Of a DNA stretch of 59,362 nucleotides, positions 24,776-33,108 are shown piece after piece. Both the position numbers and the translations under genes were made by a program. Every line of letters starts with the position of its first letter. Position 1 is the first letter of the stretch. Origin of the DNA: Anaerolineae bacterium (GTDB lineage Bacteria > Chloroflexota > Anaerolineae > Anaerolineales > Anaerolineaceae); NCBI GenBank assembly GCA_013178095.1, contig JABLXK010000018.1:1-59362 (forward strand), given 5' to 3'. Below the pieces are notes generated by a model. The model was not told where the DNA came from and did not search any database. It worked only from the letters and a program-made list of their open reading frames with translations.

Positions 24776-27484
24776 TTACTTGATCTGTTTCTGTAATTTC
24801 TCCACTGTTTTGCGATAAGTCTCCAGCTTGGCTCTCTCGTTCTCGACCACCTGCGCCGGAGCCTTATTGGCAAAATCCGAGTCCAGTAATTTCTCCAAAC
24901 GCTGAATTTGTGAATTGGCTTCTTCCAATTCTTTCTTCAATTTTTCCTGGGTTTTCTCGTCGTTCGTATTGGCATCCGTGATCAGGAAAACCAGGCTGCC
25001 GGTAGCTGGGATACTGGAGGAGTGGTATTGTTTGTATTCTTCCGCATTGGGAATGGCTTCCAGAATTTGCAGGTCGTCCAGGCCGCTGGTGTGTTTGATG
25101 GATTCTTTCTGGGCGGTGATGACGGCCATCATTTCGGGCGCAGCGATGATTGTCCCGCGGGCGTGCTGGTTGACGGGCATGTTTAATTCCGTTTTCAGGG
25201 TGCGGAAAGCGCGGCTGTGTTCGATGGTGCCGTTGACGAAGTCCTGGATGGCCGGGTTTTCCCAATCATGCTCGGCTTGTGATTCCGGCCATTTGGCCAG
25301 CATCAGCGCTTCTGCCCACGGGTCGTCCGGCGCCATGCGCTCGGATTTTGCCTGAGCGGTCTGCTTGAGGTGGCCCCACAGTTCTTCCGTCACGAAGGGC
25401 GTGAAGGGGCTCAGCATGCGCAGGCATTTATCCAGCACGCGCAGCAGCATCCACGCGGTGTAAAATGCGCGGTCGCCGCCCTCGCGCAATTGCAGTTTGG
25501 CGATCTCAATATACCAGTCGGCGAACTCGCCCCAGAAGAAATCGTAAATTTGCCGTCCGGCCTCGCCGAACTGGTAATTCTCGAACAGGCGGTTGACGCT
25601 GCGCACCACCGCGTTTAGGCGCGCGCACATCCAGGAATCAGCCGGTGTCCATACCGGGTCTTTTTCAGGCCTGGCTGGGGCGTTCTCGATGGCGTTGATC
25701 ACGAAGCGTCCGGCGTTCCAAACCTTGTTGGCGAAATTGCGGTTGGCTTCCACCTTTTTCTCGCTCAGGTTCATGTCATTGCCCGGAGCGGAGCCCACCA
25801 ACAGGGTGAAACGCAGCGCGTCGGTGCCGAGCTTATCCATCACCACCAGCGGATCGATTACGTTGCCCTTGGTCTTGCTCATCTTTTGGCCGTGCTCGTC
25901 GCGGATCAGGCCGTGCAGGTAAACGGTATTGAAAGGCGCTTTGCCCGTGAATTGCAGCCCGTCCATGATCATGCGCGCCACCCAGAAGAACAGGATGTCG
26001 TAGCCGGTTTCCAGCACCGAGGTGGGATAGAAGTATTTGAAATCCTCGGTCTGCTCTGGCCAGCCCAGCGTGGAGAAAGGCCACAAACCGGACGAGAACC
26101 AGGTATCCAGCACGTCTTCGTCCTGTTTAATGTTCTTGCTGCCGCAGTGCTGGCAGGCATTGGGGTCTTCGCGCTGTACGGTCATCTTGCCGCAATCGGC
26201 GCAATACCACACCGGGATACGGTGCCCCCACCAAAGCTGGCGGCTGATGCACCAATCCTGGATGTTCTCCATCCAGTTGAAATACACCTTGGCAAAGTGC
26301 TCCGGTACGATGCGAATGCGCCCGTCCTTGACTGCGGCAATGGCTTCTTTGGCCAGCGGTTCAATCTTCACGAACCACTGCTCGCTGATCATCGGTTCGA
26401 TGATCTCGCCGCCGCGCTGCGAACGGGGCACGTTCAGCATATATGGCTCTTCTTTGATCACCAGGCCGCGTTCTTTCATGTCCTGCCAGATCTGCTTGCG
26501 GCAGACCTCGCGGTCCAGCCCTTGATATTGTCCGCCATTCTCGTTGATGGTCACGTCGCGGTTGAGGATATTGATGACCTCCAGGTTGTGGCGTTGGGCG
26601 ATATCATAGTCGTTGGGGTCGTGTGCCGGGGTGATCTTCAGCGCGCCGCTGCCAAATTCGCGGTCCACGTACTCGTCCGCGATGATGGGAATTTTGCGCT
26701 CCAGCATGGGCACCAGCGCTTTGCGCCCCACGTAATGCTTGTAGCGTTCGTCCAGCGGGTGAACCGCCACGGCTGAGTCGCCCAGGATGGTTTCCGGGCG
26801 GGTGGTAGCCACCGGCAGGTATTCTTCGGGATTATCCGCCAGGCGGTATTTGAAGTAATAAAGCGTGCCGGGTTCCTGGGAATGTTCCACTTCCAGGTCC
26901 GATACGGCCGTTTTTAAATTGGGCGACCAATTCACCAGGCGCGGGCCGCGGTAGATTAATCCTTTTTCATAAAGCGATACGAATGCCTCGCGCACCGCGC
27001 GGCTCAAGCCTTCATCCAGCGTGAAACGCTCGCGGGTCCAGTCGCAGGAGGCGCCCAACCGGCGGATCTGTTTTTGGATGATGCCGCCGTACTTGCGTTT
27101 CCATTCCCAGGTGCGTTCGATGAAAGCGTCACGGCCGATATCCTCGCGGGTTTTGCCCTCATTCTTCAGAGCTTTTTCCACCTGCAATTGGGTGGCGATG
27201 CCGGCGTGGTCGCTGCCTGGCACCCACAAGGTGGGTTCGCCTTTCATGCGGTGATAACGGATCATCAAGTCTTCAATCGAAACAAACATGGCGTGGCCCA
27301 GGTGCAATTCACCGGTCACGTTGGGCGGGGGAATGGAGATCACGAAGGGCTTTTTGGTCGGATCGAAATTGGGCTTTTTCGGATCGTTGGACGGCTGGAA
27401 ATAGCCCTGGCTTTCCCACCAGGCGTAGATCCTTTCCTCTGTTCCATGGAAATCGTAGGCTTTCGGTAATGTGCTTTCGGTCAT
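24776..27484 (-). CDS. valS: valyl-tRNA synthetase
   Basis: Class I synthetase that charges tRNA-Val, 902 residues, normal length. Signature HIGH is HLGH in PPNVTGELHLGH. KMSKS is the KMSKT variant in HGQKMSKTKGN. A zinc-ribbon-like CADCG...CQHCG lies in the CP region together with the editing-domain sequences (TTRPETILGD). The C-terminal coiled coil typical of ValRS is present (ELEEANSQIQRLEKLL... to the end). Expression should be controlled by the T-box leader immediately upstream. Confidence 0.98.
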   Translation of the reverse strand: MTESTLPKAYDFHGTEERIYAWWESQGYFQPSNDPKKPNFDPTKKPFVISIPPPNVTGELHLGHAMFVSIEDLMIRYHRMKGEPTLWVPGSDHAGIATQLQVEKALKNEGKTREDIGRDAFIERTWEWKRKYGGIIQKQIRRLGASCDWTRERFTLDEGLSRAVREAFVSLYEKGLIYRGPRLVNWSPNLKTAVSDLEVEHSQEPGTLYYFKYRLADNPEEYLPVATTRPETILGDSAVAVHPLDERYKHYVGRKALVPMLERKIPIIADEYVDREFGSGALKITPAHDPNDYDIAQRHNLEVINILNRDVTINENGGQYQGLDREVCRKQIWQDMKERGLVIKEEPYMLNVPRSQRGGEIIEPMISEQWFVKIEPLAKEAIAAVKDGRIRIVPEHFAKVYFNWMENIQDWCISRQLWWGHRIPVWYCADCGKMTVQREDPNACQHCGSKNIKQDEDVLDTWFSSGLWPFSTLGWPEQTEDFKYFYPTSVLETGYDILFFWVARMIMDGLQFTGKAPFNTVYLHGLIRDEHGQKMSKTKGNVIDPLVVMDKLGTDALRFTLLVGSAPGNDMNLSEKKVEANRNFANKVWNAGRFVINAIENAPARPEKDPVWTPADSWMCARLNAVVRSVNRLFENYQFGEAGRQIYDFFWGEFADWYIEIAKLQLREGGDRAFYTAWMLLRVLDKCLRMLSPFTPFVTEELWGHLKQTAQAKSERMAPDDPWAEALMLAKWPESQAEHDWENPAIQDFVNGTIEHSRAFRTLKTELNMPVNQHARGTIIAAPEMMAVITAQKESIKHTSGLDDLQILEAIPNAEEYKQYHSSSIPATGSLVFLITDANTNDEKTQEKLKKELEEANSQIQRLEKLLDSDFANKAPAQVVENERAKLETYRKTVEKLQKQIK

Positions 27485-27507
27485 TCATCCTCCGGATTAA
27501 AAATAAA

Positions 27508-27746
27508 AACCTTTCGTTTTGAGGACGAAAGGTTCTGCTCACCTTGCGCGGTACCACCTCGCTTCGCGCCGCTTGCGGCGCGCTCTCAAAAGCGCTAACG
27601 GGCATACCCGTGCCGTTCTACTCTCGTGTTGATTTCTTCGGCAGTCTGCCCGGGCGACTGCGGTTTCGCGATTCTGCGGCGGCTCTCAGCCCATGGCCGT
27701 CCTTCTCTGACAGATCTTGCGAGACCGGCTGCTCCCGGTGAATAAT
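27508..27746 (-). promoter_or_regulatory. T-box leader of valS
   Basis: Read on the minus strand, the region between the promoter and valS has the T-box AGGTGGTACCGCG (27547-27559), whose bases pair with the uncharged tRNA acceptor end. Downstream is an intrinsic terminator (27508-27534, AACCTTTCGT with ACGAAAGGTT, then a T-rich run). Stem-rich sequence upstream makes stem I. A GTC triplet at 27656-27658 (GAC on the plus strand) is a possible valine specifier but is not proven. Logic known from the family: uncharged tRNA-Val stabilises the antiterminator and lets valS be read. Confidence 0.93.
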
Positions 27747-27752
27747 AGAGAC

Positions 27753-27781
27753 ATTATAAAGAGGTTGTGGACGGATGTCAA
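27753..27781 (-). promoter_or_regulatory. consensus promoter of the valS T-box leader
   Basis: TTGACA (27776-27781) and TATAAT (27753-27758) on the minus strand, 17 bases apart: a full match to the sigma70-type consensus. It begins 10 bases after the stop of the upstream gene. Expected transcription start is about 27746. Confidence 0.93.
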
Positions 27782-27790
27782 TTGGGCATG

Positions 27791-28849
27791 TTATCGGCCG
27801 CGGGTCAAAACAGGCCCGTCCGGCGTATCGGTCACCAGCCAACCCTCCGCCAGGAGCTGCGCGCGCAATTTGTCAGCCTTCCGCCAGTCTTTCCGGCTGC
27901 GGGCTTCTTCGCGCCTGTGCATCAGTGCATACACTTGTTGGCTGGGCTGGATCGCCTGTGCCGCATGTCCGGTCTTGAATTTTTCCGTGGTCTCTGCCGG
28001 GATTTTTATCGAGACGTCCGCATCCTCTTTAGGGGGATGGTATTTTCCCAACACCTCAACTGAGAATTTTTCACCGCTGGAAAAAGATTCTTCTTTTCCA
28101 TCCTTACAAATGGTCACTGTACCTATACCGAAGACTTCACAATGTGGGTTGGTGTCGGAATTAATCAACAACGAGGTCTGTTCGTCGATACCGACCAGGG
28201 TGCTGCCGGTTGGCAGGTCAGCCAGCATGCGCTCGAAGCGCTGCCTGCCCATGAAGCAGCGGCTGGTGTCCAAACCGGCGCCGCCATCCTGGTTATTCCA
28301 ATGCGGGATGAAAGTGATGTGCAAGCCGAAAGCCGCCAGGAAATCGAGACCTTTGGTCCAGAACGGGTCTTCACCCACCTTGTAGATCTCGTAAACGGGC
28401 AGAGTGTGCCTGCTGACGGCCAAAACCGAGGCGCTGGCCAGGCAAATTGCGCTGCCATGCATGTGCAGAGCGCGCAAATAGGCATAGGCCAGGCTGTCTC
28501 GTAATTGGCGAATGGCATAGGTGGGGCTGCCCGGCCCCATGAAAATCCAGTTGGAACGCAGCATCGGTTCCAGCAGGTTCGCGTCATTCGTGCTGAAAGG
28601 CTGCGTTTTGCAGCGTGCCGGGACGATTTCGATGCGCGGTTGGTAATTCTGCAGACGCTTTTTTAGAAAATCGCCTACCTCTCCGGCGACTTTATCGGAA
28701 TTGGGTTGAAAACCCGCCGGAGTTTCTAAAATGCTGATGCAGGGTGGTGCACCAATCAGCCGGTTCAAGCGTTCGTATGCTTTTCCGCTGGCGGGTTGGG
28801 TTTCGCCTGAACCGAATAACAGGACAGGACCGAATGGATGATCTATCAT
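27791..28849 (-). CDS. peptidase S51-like domain fused to a CysRS C-terminal tail
   Basis: 352 residues. Residues about 1-270 follow the S51/cyanophycinase-like fold: LLFGSGETQPASGKAYE, IFMGPGSPTYAIRQL, ICLASASVLAV (candidate nucleophile Ser), FIPHWNN (candidate His) and VGIDEQTSLLI. The last ~45 residues (ALMHRREEARSRKDWRKADKLRAQLLAEGWLVTDTPDGPVL) match the terminal helix-and-strand element of cysteinyl-tRNA synthetase (usual form R-EAR--KDW--AD-IRD-L---G--L-DTP-G). Such a fusion is uncommon as far as I know. The gene sits directly upstream of the valS T-box on the same strand. Activity is not predictable; it may bind tRNA or an aminoacyl product (inference). Confidence 0.75.
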   Translation of the reverse strand: MIDHPFGPVLLFGSGETQPASGKAYERLNRLIGAPPCISILETPAGFQPNSDKVAGEVGDFLKKRLQNYQPRIEIVPARCKTQPFSTNDANLLEPMLRSNWIFMGPGSPTYAIRQLRDSLAYAYLRALHMHGSAICLASASVLAVSRHTLPVYEIYKVGEDPFWTKGLDFLAAFGLHITFIPHWNNQDGGAGLDTSRCFMGRQRFERMLADLPTGSTLVGIDEQTSLLINSDTNPHCEVFGIGTVTICKDGKEESFSSGEKFSVEVLGKYHPPKEDADVSIKIPAETTEKFKTGHAAQAIQPSQQVYALMHRREEARSRKDWRKADKLRAQLLAEGWLVTDTPDGPVLTRGR

Positions 28850-28908
28850 ATTCGATGATTAATTATAGACGCAAGCTGCAGACTGAAATCGTTGGTAAGA
28901 TTAACGCC

Positions 28909-30303
28909 ATGCGGAAATCCAACAGAATTTTCAGCCTGGCGCTGATTTTGGCGCTGCTCTTTCTGCCGGCCTGTTCAGCGGTTGAGCAGCCAACTGCAGC
29001 GCCAACTCTCGAACAATCCCTAAAATCCACTCCAACCAGCGCGGCCACTCTTACGCCGCCGGCATTTATTACACCAACCGCCGAATTACCGCAAGGAATT
29101 CATGTGTCCTTTTGGCATCCTTGGACTGGCGATTTGGCTGCATGGTTGGAAGCAGCAGTATTAAAGTTCAACCAATCCAACCAATGGGATATCACGGTCG
29201 ATCTGCAGATCCATGCGGATGACCTGGTGCTTTATGATGATATCGCCAGTGGCGCAGTCGAGGGCGTATTGCCGGATATCGTAGCAGCCCCCGGTGCATA
29301 TTTACGAGCCTGGTATGATGATGGATTACCGTTGCGCGATCTTACCTCTTATATTGATTCACCTGCGGTAGGATGGTCTGCGAGTCAGGTAAATACTTTT
29401 TTCCCCGTGTTTTGGAAAGCCGATCTGGATGGTTCGGTTCGTTTGGGATTGCCGGCGTACCGCATTGGGTATTACCTATTCTATAACCGCAGTTGGGCGC
29501 GCGATCTGGGTTTTGAAGAGCGGCCGCAAACCAGTCAGGAATTCCGCGATCAGGCCTGTGCTGCCGCCAAAGCTAACCTGGCCGACGACGTCACAAAAAA
29601 TAACGGCACCGGTGGATGGGTGTTTTCAACCGATTCCCTCGCGATGCTTTCCTGGCTGAAAGCCTTTACCGGCGAAAATCTGAACGCCAATGATGCGATC
29701 AATTTTCAGGCTGAAGGGGCGCAAACCGCTATGGAATACCTCTACGATTTATATAATCAGGATTGCGCCTGGGCCGGAAAGCAGCCCACGCCATACCAGT
29801 ATTTTTCCGAGCGCTACGCCCTGTTTTATAGCGGAACAAGCCGCGATATCTTTTTACAGGAAAAGGAAAACCGGACTGGCGGCTCGCAGGATGATTGGGA
29901 ATTGATCGCTTATCCATCCGATCAATACCGGCCGGTGGTTTGGGTGGATGGCTATTCTTACGCGCTGCTGGGCGTTGATGAAGACCAAGCCCTAGCAGGT
30001 TGGTTGTTTCTGCGCTATTTACTGGAAACGGAAAACCAGGCCGCGCTGGTGGAAGCAACCGGCGCGTTGCCGCTCTCCAATTCGGTGATCAGTGCCCTGG
30101 CTGATTACCGTACGGATCATCCTGCCTGGGAGCAAGCCCTGGAAAATCTGGCAATGGCGCAACCGGTGCCGGCAATTTCATCCTGGCCGGCGGCTCAGGC
30201 GGTTTCATCCGATCTGGCCTGGCAATTGAAATTCCTGGCTTCCAAAGAGTCTATTCCAGGCCTGCTTTCTGAAGCCCAAACCATCCTCCAGGAAGATAAT
30301 TAA
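28909..30303 (+). CDS. extracellular solute-binding lipoprotein (family 1-like)
   Basis: 464 residues starting MRKSNRIFSLALILALLFLPAC with the lipobox cysteine at position 22, then a Thr/Pro-rich linker (residues about 27-60). The body matches ABC sugar-binding proteins: VSFWHPWTGDLAAWLEAAVLKFNQ, LPDIVAAPGAYL, GLPAYRIGYYLFYNRSWA and the C-terminal GWLFLRYLLETENQAALVEATGALPL. No ABC permease or ATPase gene is next to it, so its partner is elsewhere. The ATG at 28909 was chosen because it begins the signal peptide. Two bases separate it from rnhA. Confidence 0.85.
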   Translation: MRKSNRIFSLALILALLFLPACSAVEQPTAAPTLEQSLKSTPTSAATLTPPAFITPTAELPQGIHVSFWHPWTGDLAAWLEAAVLKFNQSNQWDITVDLQIHADDLVLYDDIASGAVEGVLPDIVAAPGAYLRAWYDDGLPLRDLTSYIDSPAVGWSASQVNTFFPVFWKADLDGSVRLGLPAYRIGYYLFYNRSWARDLGFEERPQTSQEFRDQACAAAKANLADDVTKNNGTGGWVFSTDSLAMLSWLKAFTGENLNANDAINFQAEGAQTAMEYLYDLYNQDCAWAGKQPTPYQYFSERYALFYSGTSRDIFLQEKENRTGGSQDDWELIAYPSDQYRPVVWVDGYSYALLGVDEDQALAGWLFLRYLLETENQAALVEATGALPLSNSVISALADYRTDHPAWEQALENLAMAQPVPAISSWPAAQAVSSDLAWQLKFLASKESIPGLLSEAQTILQEDN

Positions 30304-30305
30304 TA

Positions 30306-30755
30306 ATGACTGTTGATAAAAAAATTGAAAAAGTGATTGTTTATACCGACGGAAGCTGCGAGCCCAACCCCGGTCCGGGCGGATGGGCTGCTTTGATATT
30401 GGAAGATGGCCGGGAGACGATCTTAAAGGGTTTTGAAAAAGAATCCACCAATAATCGCATGGAGATGACGGCTGCGCTGGAAGCGCTGCGCAACATCGAT
30501 CCCCAAAAACCGGTCCTCGTATACACGGATTCGCAATATCTCAAAAATGGGGTGGAGAGCTGGCTGAAGGATTGGCAAGCCAAAAACTGGAAGCGCAAGG
30601 GCGGCGTATTAATGAATATCGACCTGTGGAAAGAGATCTCCTCCGAAATTAAACAAAGGAAGATCACCTGGAAGTGGGTCAGGGGGCACGTGGGCAATCC
30701 CTATAACGAACGAGTTGATCGCCTGGCCAAGCAAATGATGAGAGCCAGAAAATAG
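30306..30755 (+). CDS. rnhA: ribonuclease HI
   Basis: 149 residues, standard length. Catalytic elements are readable: YTDGSCEPNPGPGGWAALI (first Asp), NRMEMTAALEAL (Glu), VYTDSQYL (second Asp) and the handle and C-terminal WKWVRGHVGNPYNERVDRLA with the His and last Asp. It cleaves RNA in RNA-DNA hybrids. The start lies 2 bases after the stop of the lipoprotein gene, implying co-transcription by chance of packing rather than pathway. Confidence 0.97.
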   Translation: MTVDKKIEKVIVYTDGSCEPNPGPGGWAALILEDGRETILKGFEKESTNNRMEMTAALEALRNIDPQKPVLVYTDSQYLKNGVESWLKDWQAKNWKRKGGVLMNIDLWKEISSEIKQRKITWKWVRGHVGNPYNERVDRLAKQMMRARK

Positions 30756-30803
30756 AAAAAAATCTCGGATGAAATTTAGCGAGAAATAGCCCCTTTCTGG
30801 ACT

Positions 30804-31406
30804 TTACCCGTTTTTCGCGTGCGCATGGCTATAACGATCCATAATCTCAAGAATTGCCTGGGGATCGATTCTTTGGATGGATAAAAAAGGTTGGGGGCAA
30901 GGATCATGTGTGCCGATGCTTTTCTCGAACCAGGCAACGTCGTGCCAGCATCCAAACTTGTATCCCGTTTGATGGAAGACCCCTAATTTTCTGAACCCAA
31001 AAGATTCATGCAGTTTTTCGCTGTTGGGATTGGGCGTTCGGACAATGCCATATACATTCTGAACATGCTGTATGCTCAAAATTTCCAGCAGACAGCCATA
31101 CAGCGCCTTGCCAATACCGCGCCGAACATAAGATTGGTCCACGTAAACAGAAAGCTCCGCATTCCATTGATATGCCGCTCGCTCCATTTGTTTGTGAGCG
31201 TAGGCGTAGCCGATAATTTTCTCATCGAGAAGATATACCAGATATGGATAATCACGCGCAGTAATCCGGACACGCCGGTTGAAATCTTCGATGGATGGGA
31301 CTTCATACTCGAAGGAGATGGCTGTTTCCAGTACGTATGGCCGATAAATTTCCAGGATTGAGGGAATATCCTTTTCTTGAACCAATCTGATCTGTGCGGC
31401 TGACAT
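30804..31406 (-). CDS. GNAT family N-acetyltransferase (phosphinothricin acetyltransferase-like)
   Basis: 200 residues. Family features are IRLVQEKDIPSILEIYRPYV at the start, YEVPSIEDFNRRV, the acetyl-CoA site VDQSYVRRGIGKALYGCLLEI (the R-G-I-G-KAL loop), NSEKLHESFGFRKLGVFHQTGYKFGCWHDVAWFEK. The last parts are typical of the Pat/YncA subfamily, which acetylates amino acid analogues such as methionine derivatives. The true substrate is not known. Confidence 0.88.
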   Translation of the reverse strand: MSAAQIRLVQEKDIPSILEIYRPYVLETAISFEYEVPSIEDFNRRVRITARDYPYLVYLLDEKIIGYAYAHKQMERAAYQWNAELSVYVDQSYVRRGIGKALYGCLLEILSIQHVQNVYGIVRTPNPNSEKLHESFGFRKLGVFHQTGYKFGCWHDVAWFEKSIGTHDPCPQPFLSIQRIDPQAILEIMDRYSHAHAKNG

Positions 31407-31510
31407 CGATAAACCTCATGGATGACAATTGAAGAAAAATAAAACCTAAAGAAATAACATAATCGCAATCATATTATAAAAAAGACAGGCCGGAACCTGT
31501 CTTTTGATTG

Positions 31511-31581
31511 AGGCGACGACGGGATTTGAACCCGTGATCAGGGTTTTGCAGACCCTTGCCTTCCCACTTGGCCACGTCGCC
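31511..31581 (-). tRNA. tRNA-Cys (anticodon GCA)
   Basis: On the minus strand GGCGACG...CGTCGCC acceptor stem with discriminator U, anticodon loop CTGCAAA with GCA (31547-31549), and T arm GGGTTCAAATCCC. 71 bases, CCA not encoded. The U73 discriminator is the usual identity element for CysRS. Confidence 0.96.
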
Positions 31582-31648
31582 ATTAACGAACAGTATTATA
31601 AAAGGCGCGTACCCCTTTGTCAAATCATTGAAAAATTATAAAAATAAA

Positions 31649-31670
31649 AAAAATGCCTTTCGGCATTTTT
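31649..31670 (-). terminator. terminator after tRNA-Gly
   Basis: AAAAATGCC (31649-31657) and GGCATTTTT (31662-31670) form a 9-bp stem, followed on the minus strand by a long T-rich run. It lies between tRNA-Gly and tRNA-Cys, so the two tRNAs are probably separate transcripts or only partly co-transcribed. Confidence 0.8.
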
Positions 31671-31674
31671 GGAG

Positions 31675-31748
31675 AGCGGGCGACGGGTCTCGAACCCGTA
31701 AACCTCTTCCTTGGCAAGGAAGCGTTCTACCAATTGAACTACGCCCGC
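31675..31748 (-). tRNA. tRNA-Gly (anticodon GCC)
   Basis: On the minus strand GCGGGCG...CGCCCGC acceptor stem with discriminator U, D arm TAGTTCAATTGGTAGAA, anticodon loop TTGCCAA with GCC, and T arm GGGTTCGAGACCC. 74 bases; CCA not encoded. Confidence 0.96.
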
Positions 31749-31759
31749 AAGCGAATAAG

Positions 31760-31787
31760 ATTATATGTGTTTTTGGCATATTGTCAA
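31760..31787 (-). promoter_or_regulatory. promoter of tRNA-Gly
   Basis: TTGACA (31782-31787) and TATAAT (31760-31765) on the minus strand with 16 bases between, 11 bases before the tRNA 5' end. Confidence 0.88.
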
Positions 31788-31885
31788 CCTTATTTTAAAA
31801 TTCCCGAAAAAGTGCGTAAATTCACTCTCGATTTGCCTGATTTCACGAATAATGAAATATTTAAGGTTCGAGATTGTTAATTATC

Positions 31886-31914
31886 TTGAAAAACAAACAA
31901 ATATATTGTAAGAT
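31886..31914 (+). promoter_or_regulatory. promoter of the plus-strand PTS locus regulator
   Basis: TTGAAA (31886-31891) and TAAGAT (31909-31914), 17 bases apart, 16 bases before the DeoR-type gene's ATG. The region is very AT-rich. It would give a leader of only about 10 bases. Confidence 0.6.
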
Positions 31915-31930
31915 ATGTTTGAAACCTAAC

Positions 31931-32719
31931 ATGGATATTCAAAATAGTCGCTTGTCGCAAATTATCGACAGGATCGAAAAAAAAGGTTCTGTCAGCGTTT
32001 CCGAGCTCGCGAATACGTTCAAAGTATCGGAAATGACCGTCCGACGCGACTTAATCGAGCTGGAGAACATGAATATCGTTCGCCGTGTCCATGGCGGCGC
32101 GGTGGCTTTTTACGGCCGCAGTTTCGACCCTCCCCTGGTTTCCCGCTCAAGCAAAAATATACCAGCGAAAAAGATTATCGGCAAGTATGCCGCCGGCATG
32201 GTCGTGGACGGCGATAGCCTTGCCATCGATATCGGTTCCACCACCATGGAATTGGCCATGAATTTGATCGGCAGGCAAAATCTGACCATCATCACCCCCA
32301 GCCTGCTGATCGCCAATCTGCTTAGCGATGAAAAACAAATGCGTGTGATCGTCTCGGGCGGCGTGGTCAGGCAGAGTGAGAAATCCATGGTGGGCGACCT
32401 GGCTTATCTGGCTTTTCGCGAAATCTTTGTCGACAAATTATTCCTCGGTTCGGGTGGAATAGATATAGAGGCAGGTTTGACAGAATACGACATGCAGGAT
32501 GCCCAGGTAAAAAAGGCCATGCTTAAAAGCGCCAAAGAGGTTTATTTACTGGCAGATGCCTCCAAATTTCAGCGGATTGCTTTTTCATATTTCGGACCTC
32601 TTTCCGCTGTGAACCACCTGATAACAAATGAAGAACCCCCCAAGGCCTTGCTGCAGGAATTGAAGAAAGCGCAAGTCATGGTTCATGTGGTTAATGAAAA
32701 GGCCGAATATATTTTATAA
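31931..32719 (+). CDS. DeoR/GlpR family transcriptional regulator (plus-strand PTS locus)
   Basis: 262 residues. The N-terminal helix-turn-helix is RLSQIIDRIEKKGSVSVSELANTFKVSEMTVRRDLIEL (residues about 6-43), with the conserved RRVHGGA that follows it. The C-terminal sugar-phosphate sensor domain has DSLAIDIGSTTMELA, VIVSGGVVR, FLGSGGIDIEAGLTEYD and VYLLADASKF. Members repress sugar operons and are released by a phosphorylated sugar. It is the first gene of the locus, 80 bases before the PTS IIB gene. The ATG at 31931 follows the family start better than the upstream open frame. Confidence 0.94.
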   Translation: MDIQNSRLSQIIDRIEKKGSVSVSELANTFKVSEMTVRRDLIELENMNIVRRVHGGAVAFYGRSFDPPLVSRSSKNIPAKKIIGKYAAGMVVDGDSLAIDIGSTTMELAMNLIGRQNLTIITPSLLIANLLSDEKQMRVIVSGGVVRQSEKSMVGDLAYLAFREIFVDKLFLGSGGIDIEAGLTEYDMQDAQVKKAMLKSAKEVYLLADASKFQRIAFSYFGPLSAVNHLITNEEPPKALLQELKKAQVMVHVVNEKAEYIL

Positions 32720-32799
32720 ATACGGTGTTAATCTGGGAGGAGGTGTTCAATAAAAATATTTTTTCTATCAATAAAAATCCATTTTGATGAGGTTATTTT

Positions 32800-33090
32800 A
32801 TGAAGGTAGTTTATTTGGTGTGTGCAACTGGAATCGCGACCTCGTCCATGTTGCGGGTAAAAGTATTGGATTATTGTGAATCAAAGGGAATAGACATCGA
32901 GGTGCATCAATTCAGGGTCGCTGAAATGTTCCCTGAAAGAATCAATGCTGATGTGATTGTGGCTACCACCAGCATGCCGCAAGAAATTACGGATCGATTT
33001 ACTGTGATCAGCGGGCTGCCTTTATTAACCGGCGTCGGCGAAGAAGAAACGCTCGATGCTATCGTGGCAGCTTTGACTGACAAAAAATAA
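32800..33090 (+). CDS. PTS galactitol-type IIB component
   Basis: 96 residues. The phosphorylated cysteine is Cys8 in VYLVCATGIATSSML, the P-loop form typical of GatB-like IIB proteins. The C-terminal PLLTGVGEEETLDAIVAAL is also standard. It passes phosphate from IIA to the incoming sugar on IIC. GAGG about 8 bases upstream marks the start. An unusually strong GGGAGGAGGTG purine tract at 32735-32745 upstream has no matching start codon. Confidence 0.92.
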   Translation: MKVVYLVCATGIATSSMLRVKVLDYCESKGIDIEVHQFRVAEMFPERINADVIVATTSMPQEITDRFTVISGLPLLTGVGEEETLDAIVAALTDKK

Positions 33091-33108
33091 TTATATATAG
33101 GAGTAAAT

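Noticed and set aside
25886..26776. Plus-strand open frame of 296 codons inside valS
   Set aside because: Shadow frame; valS is unambiguous.
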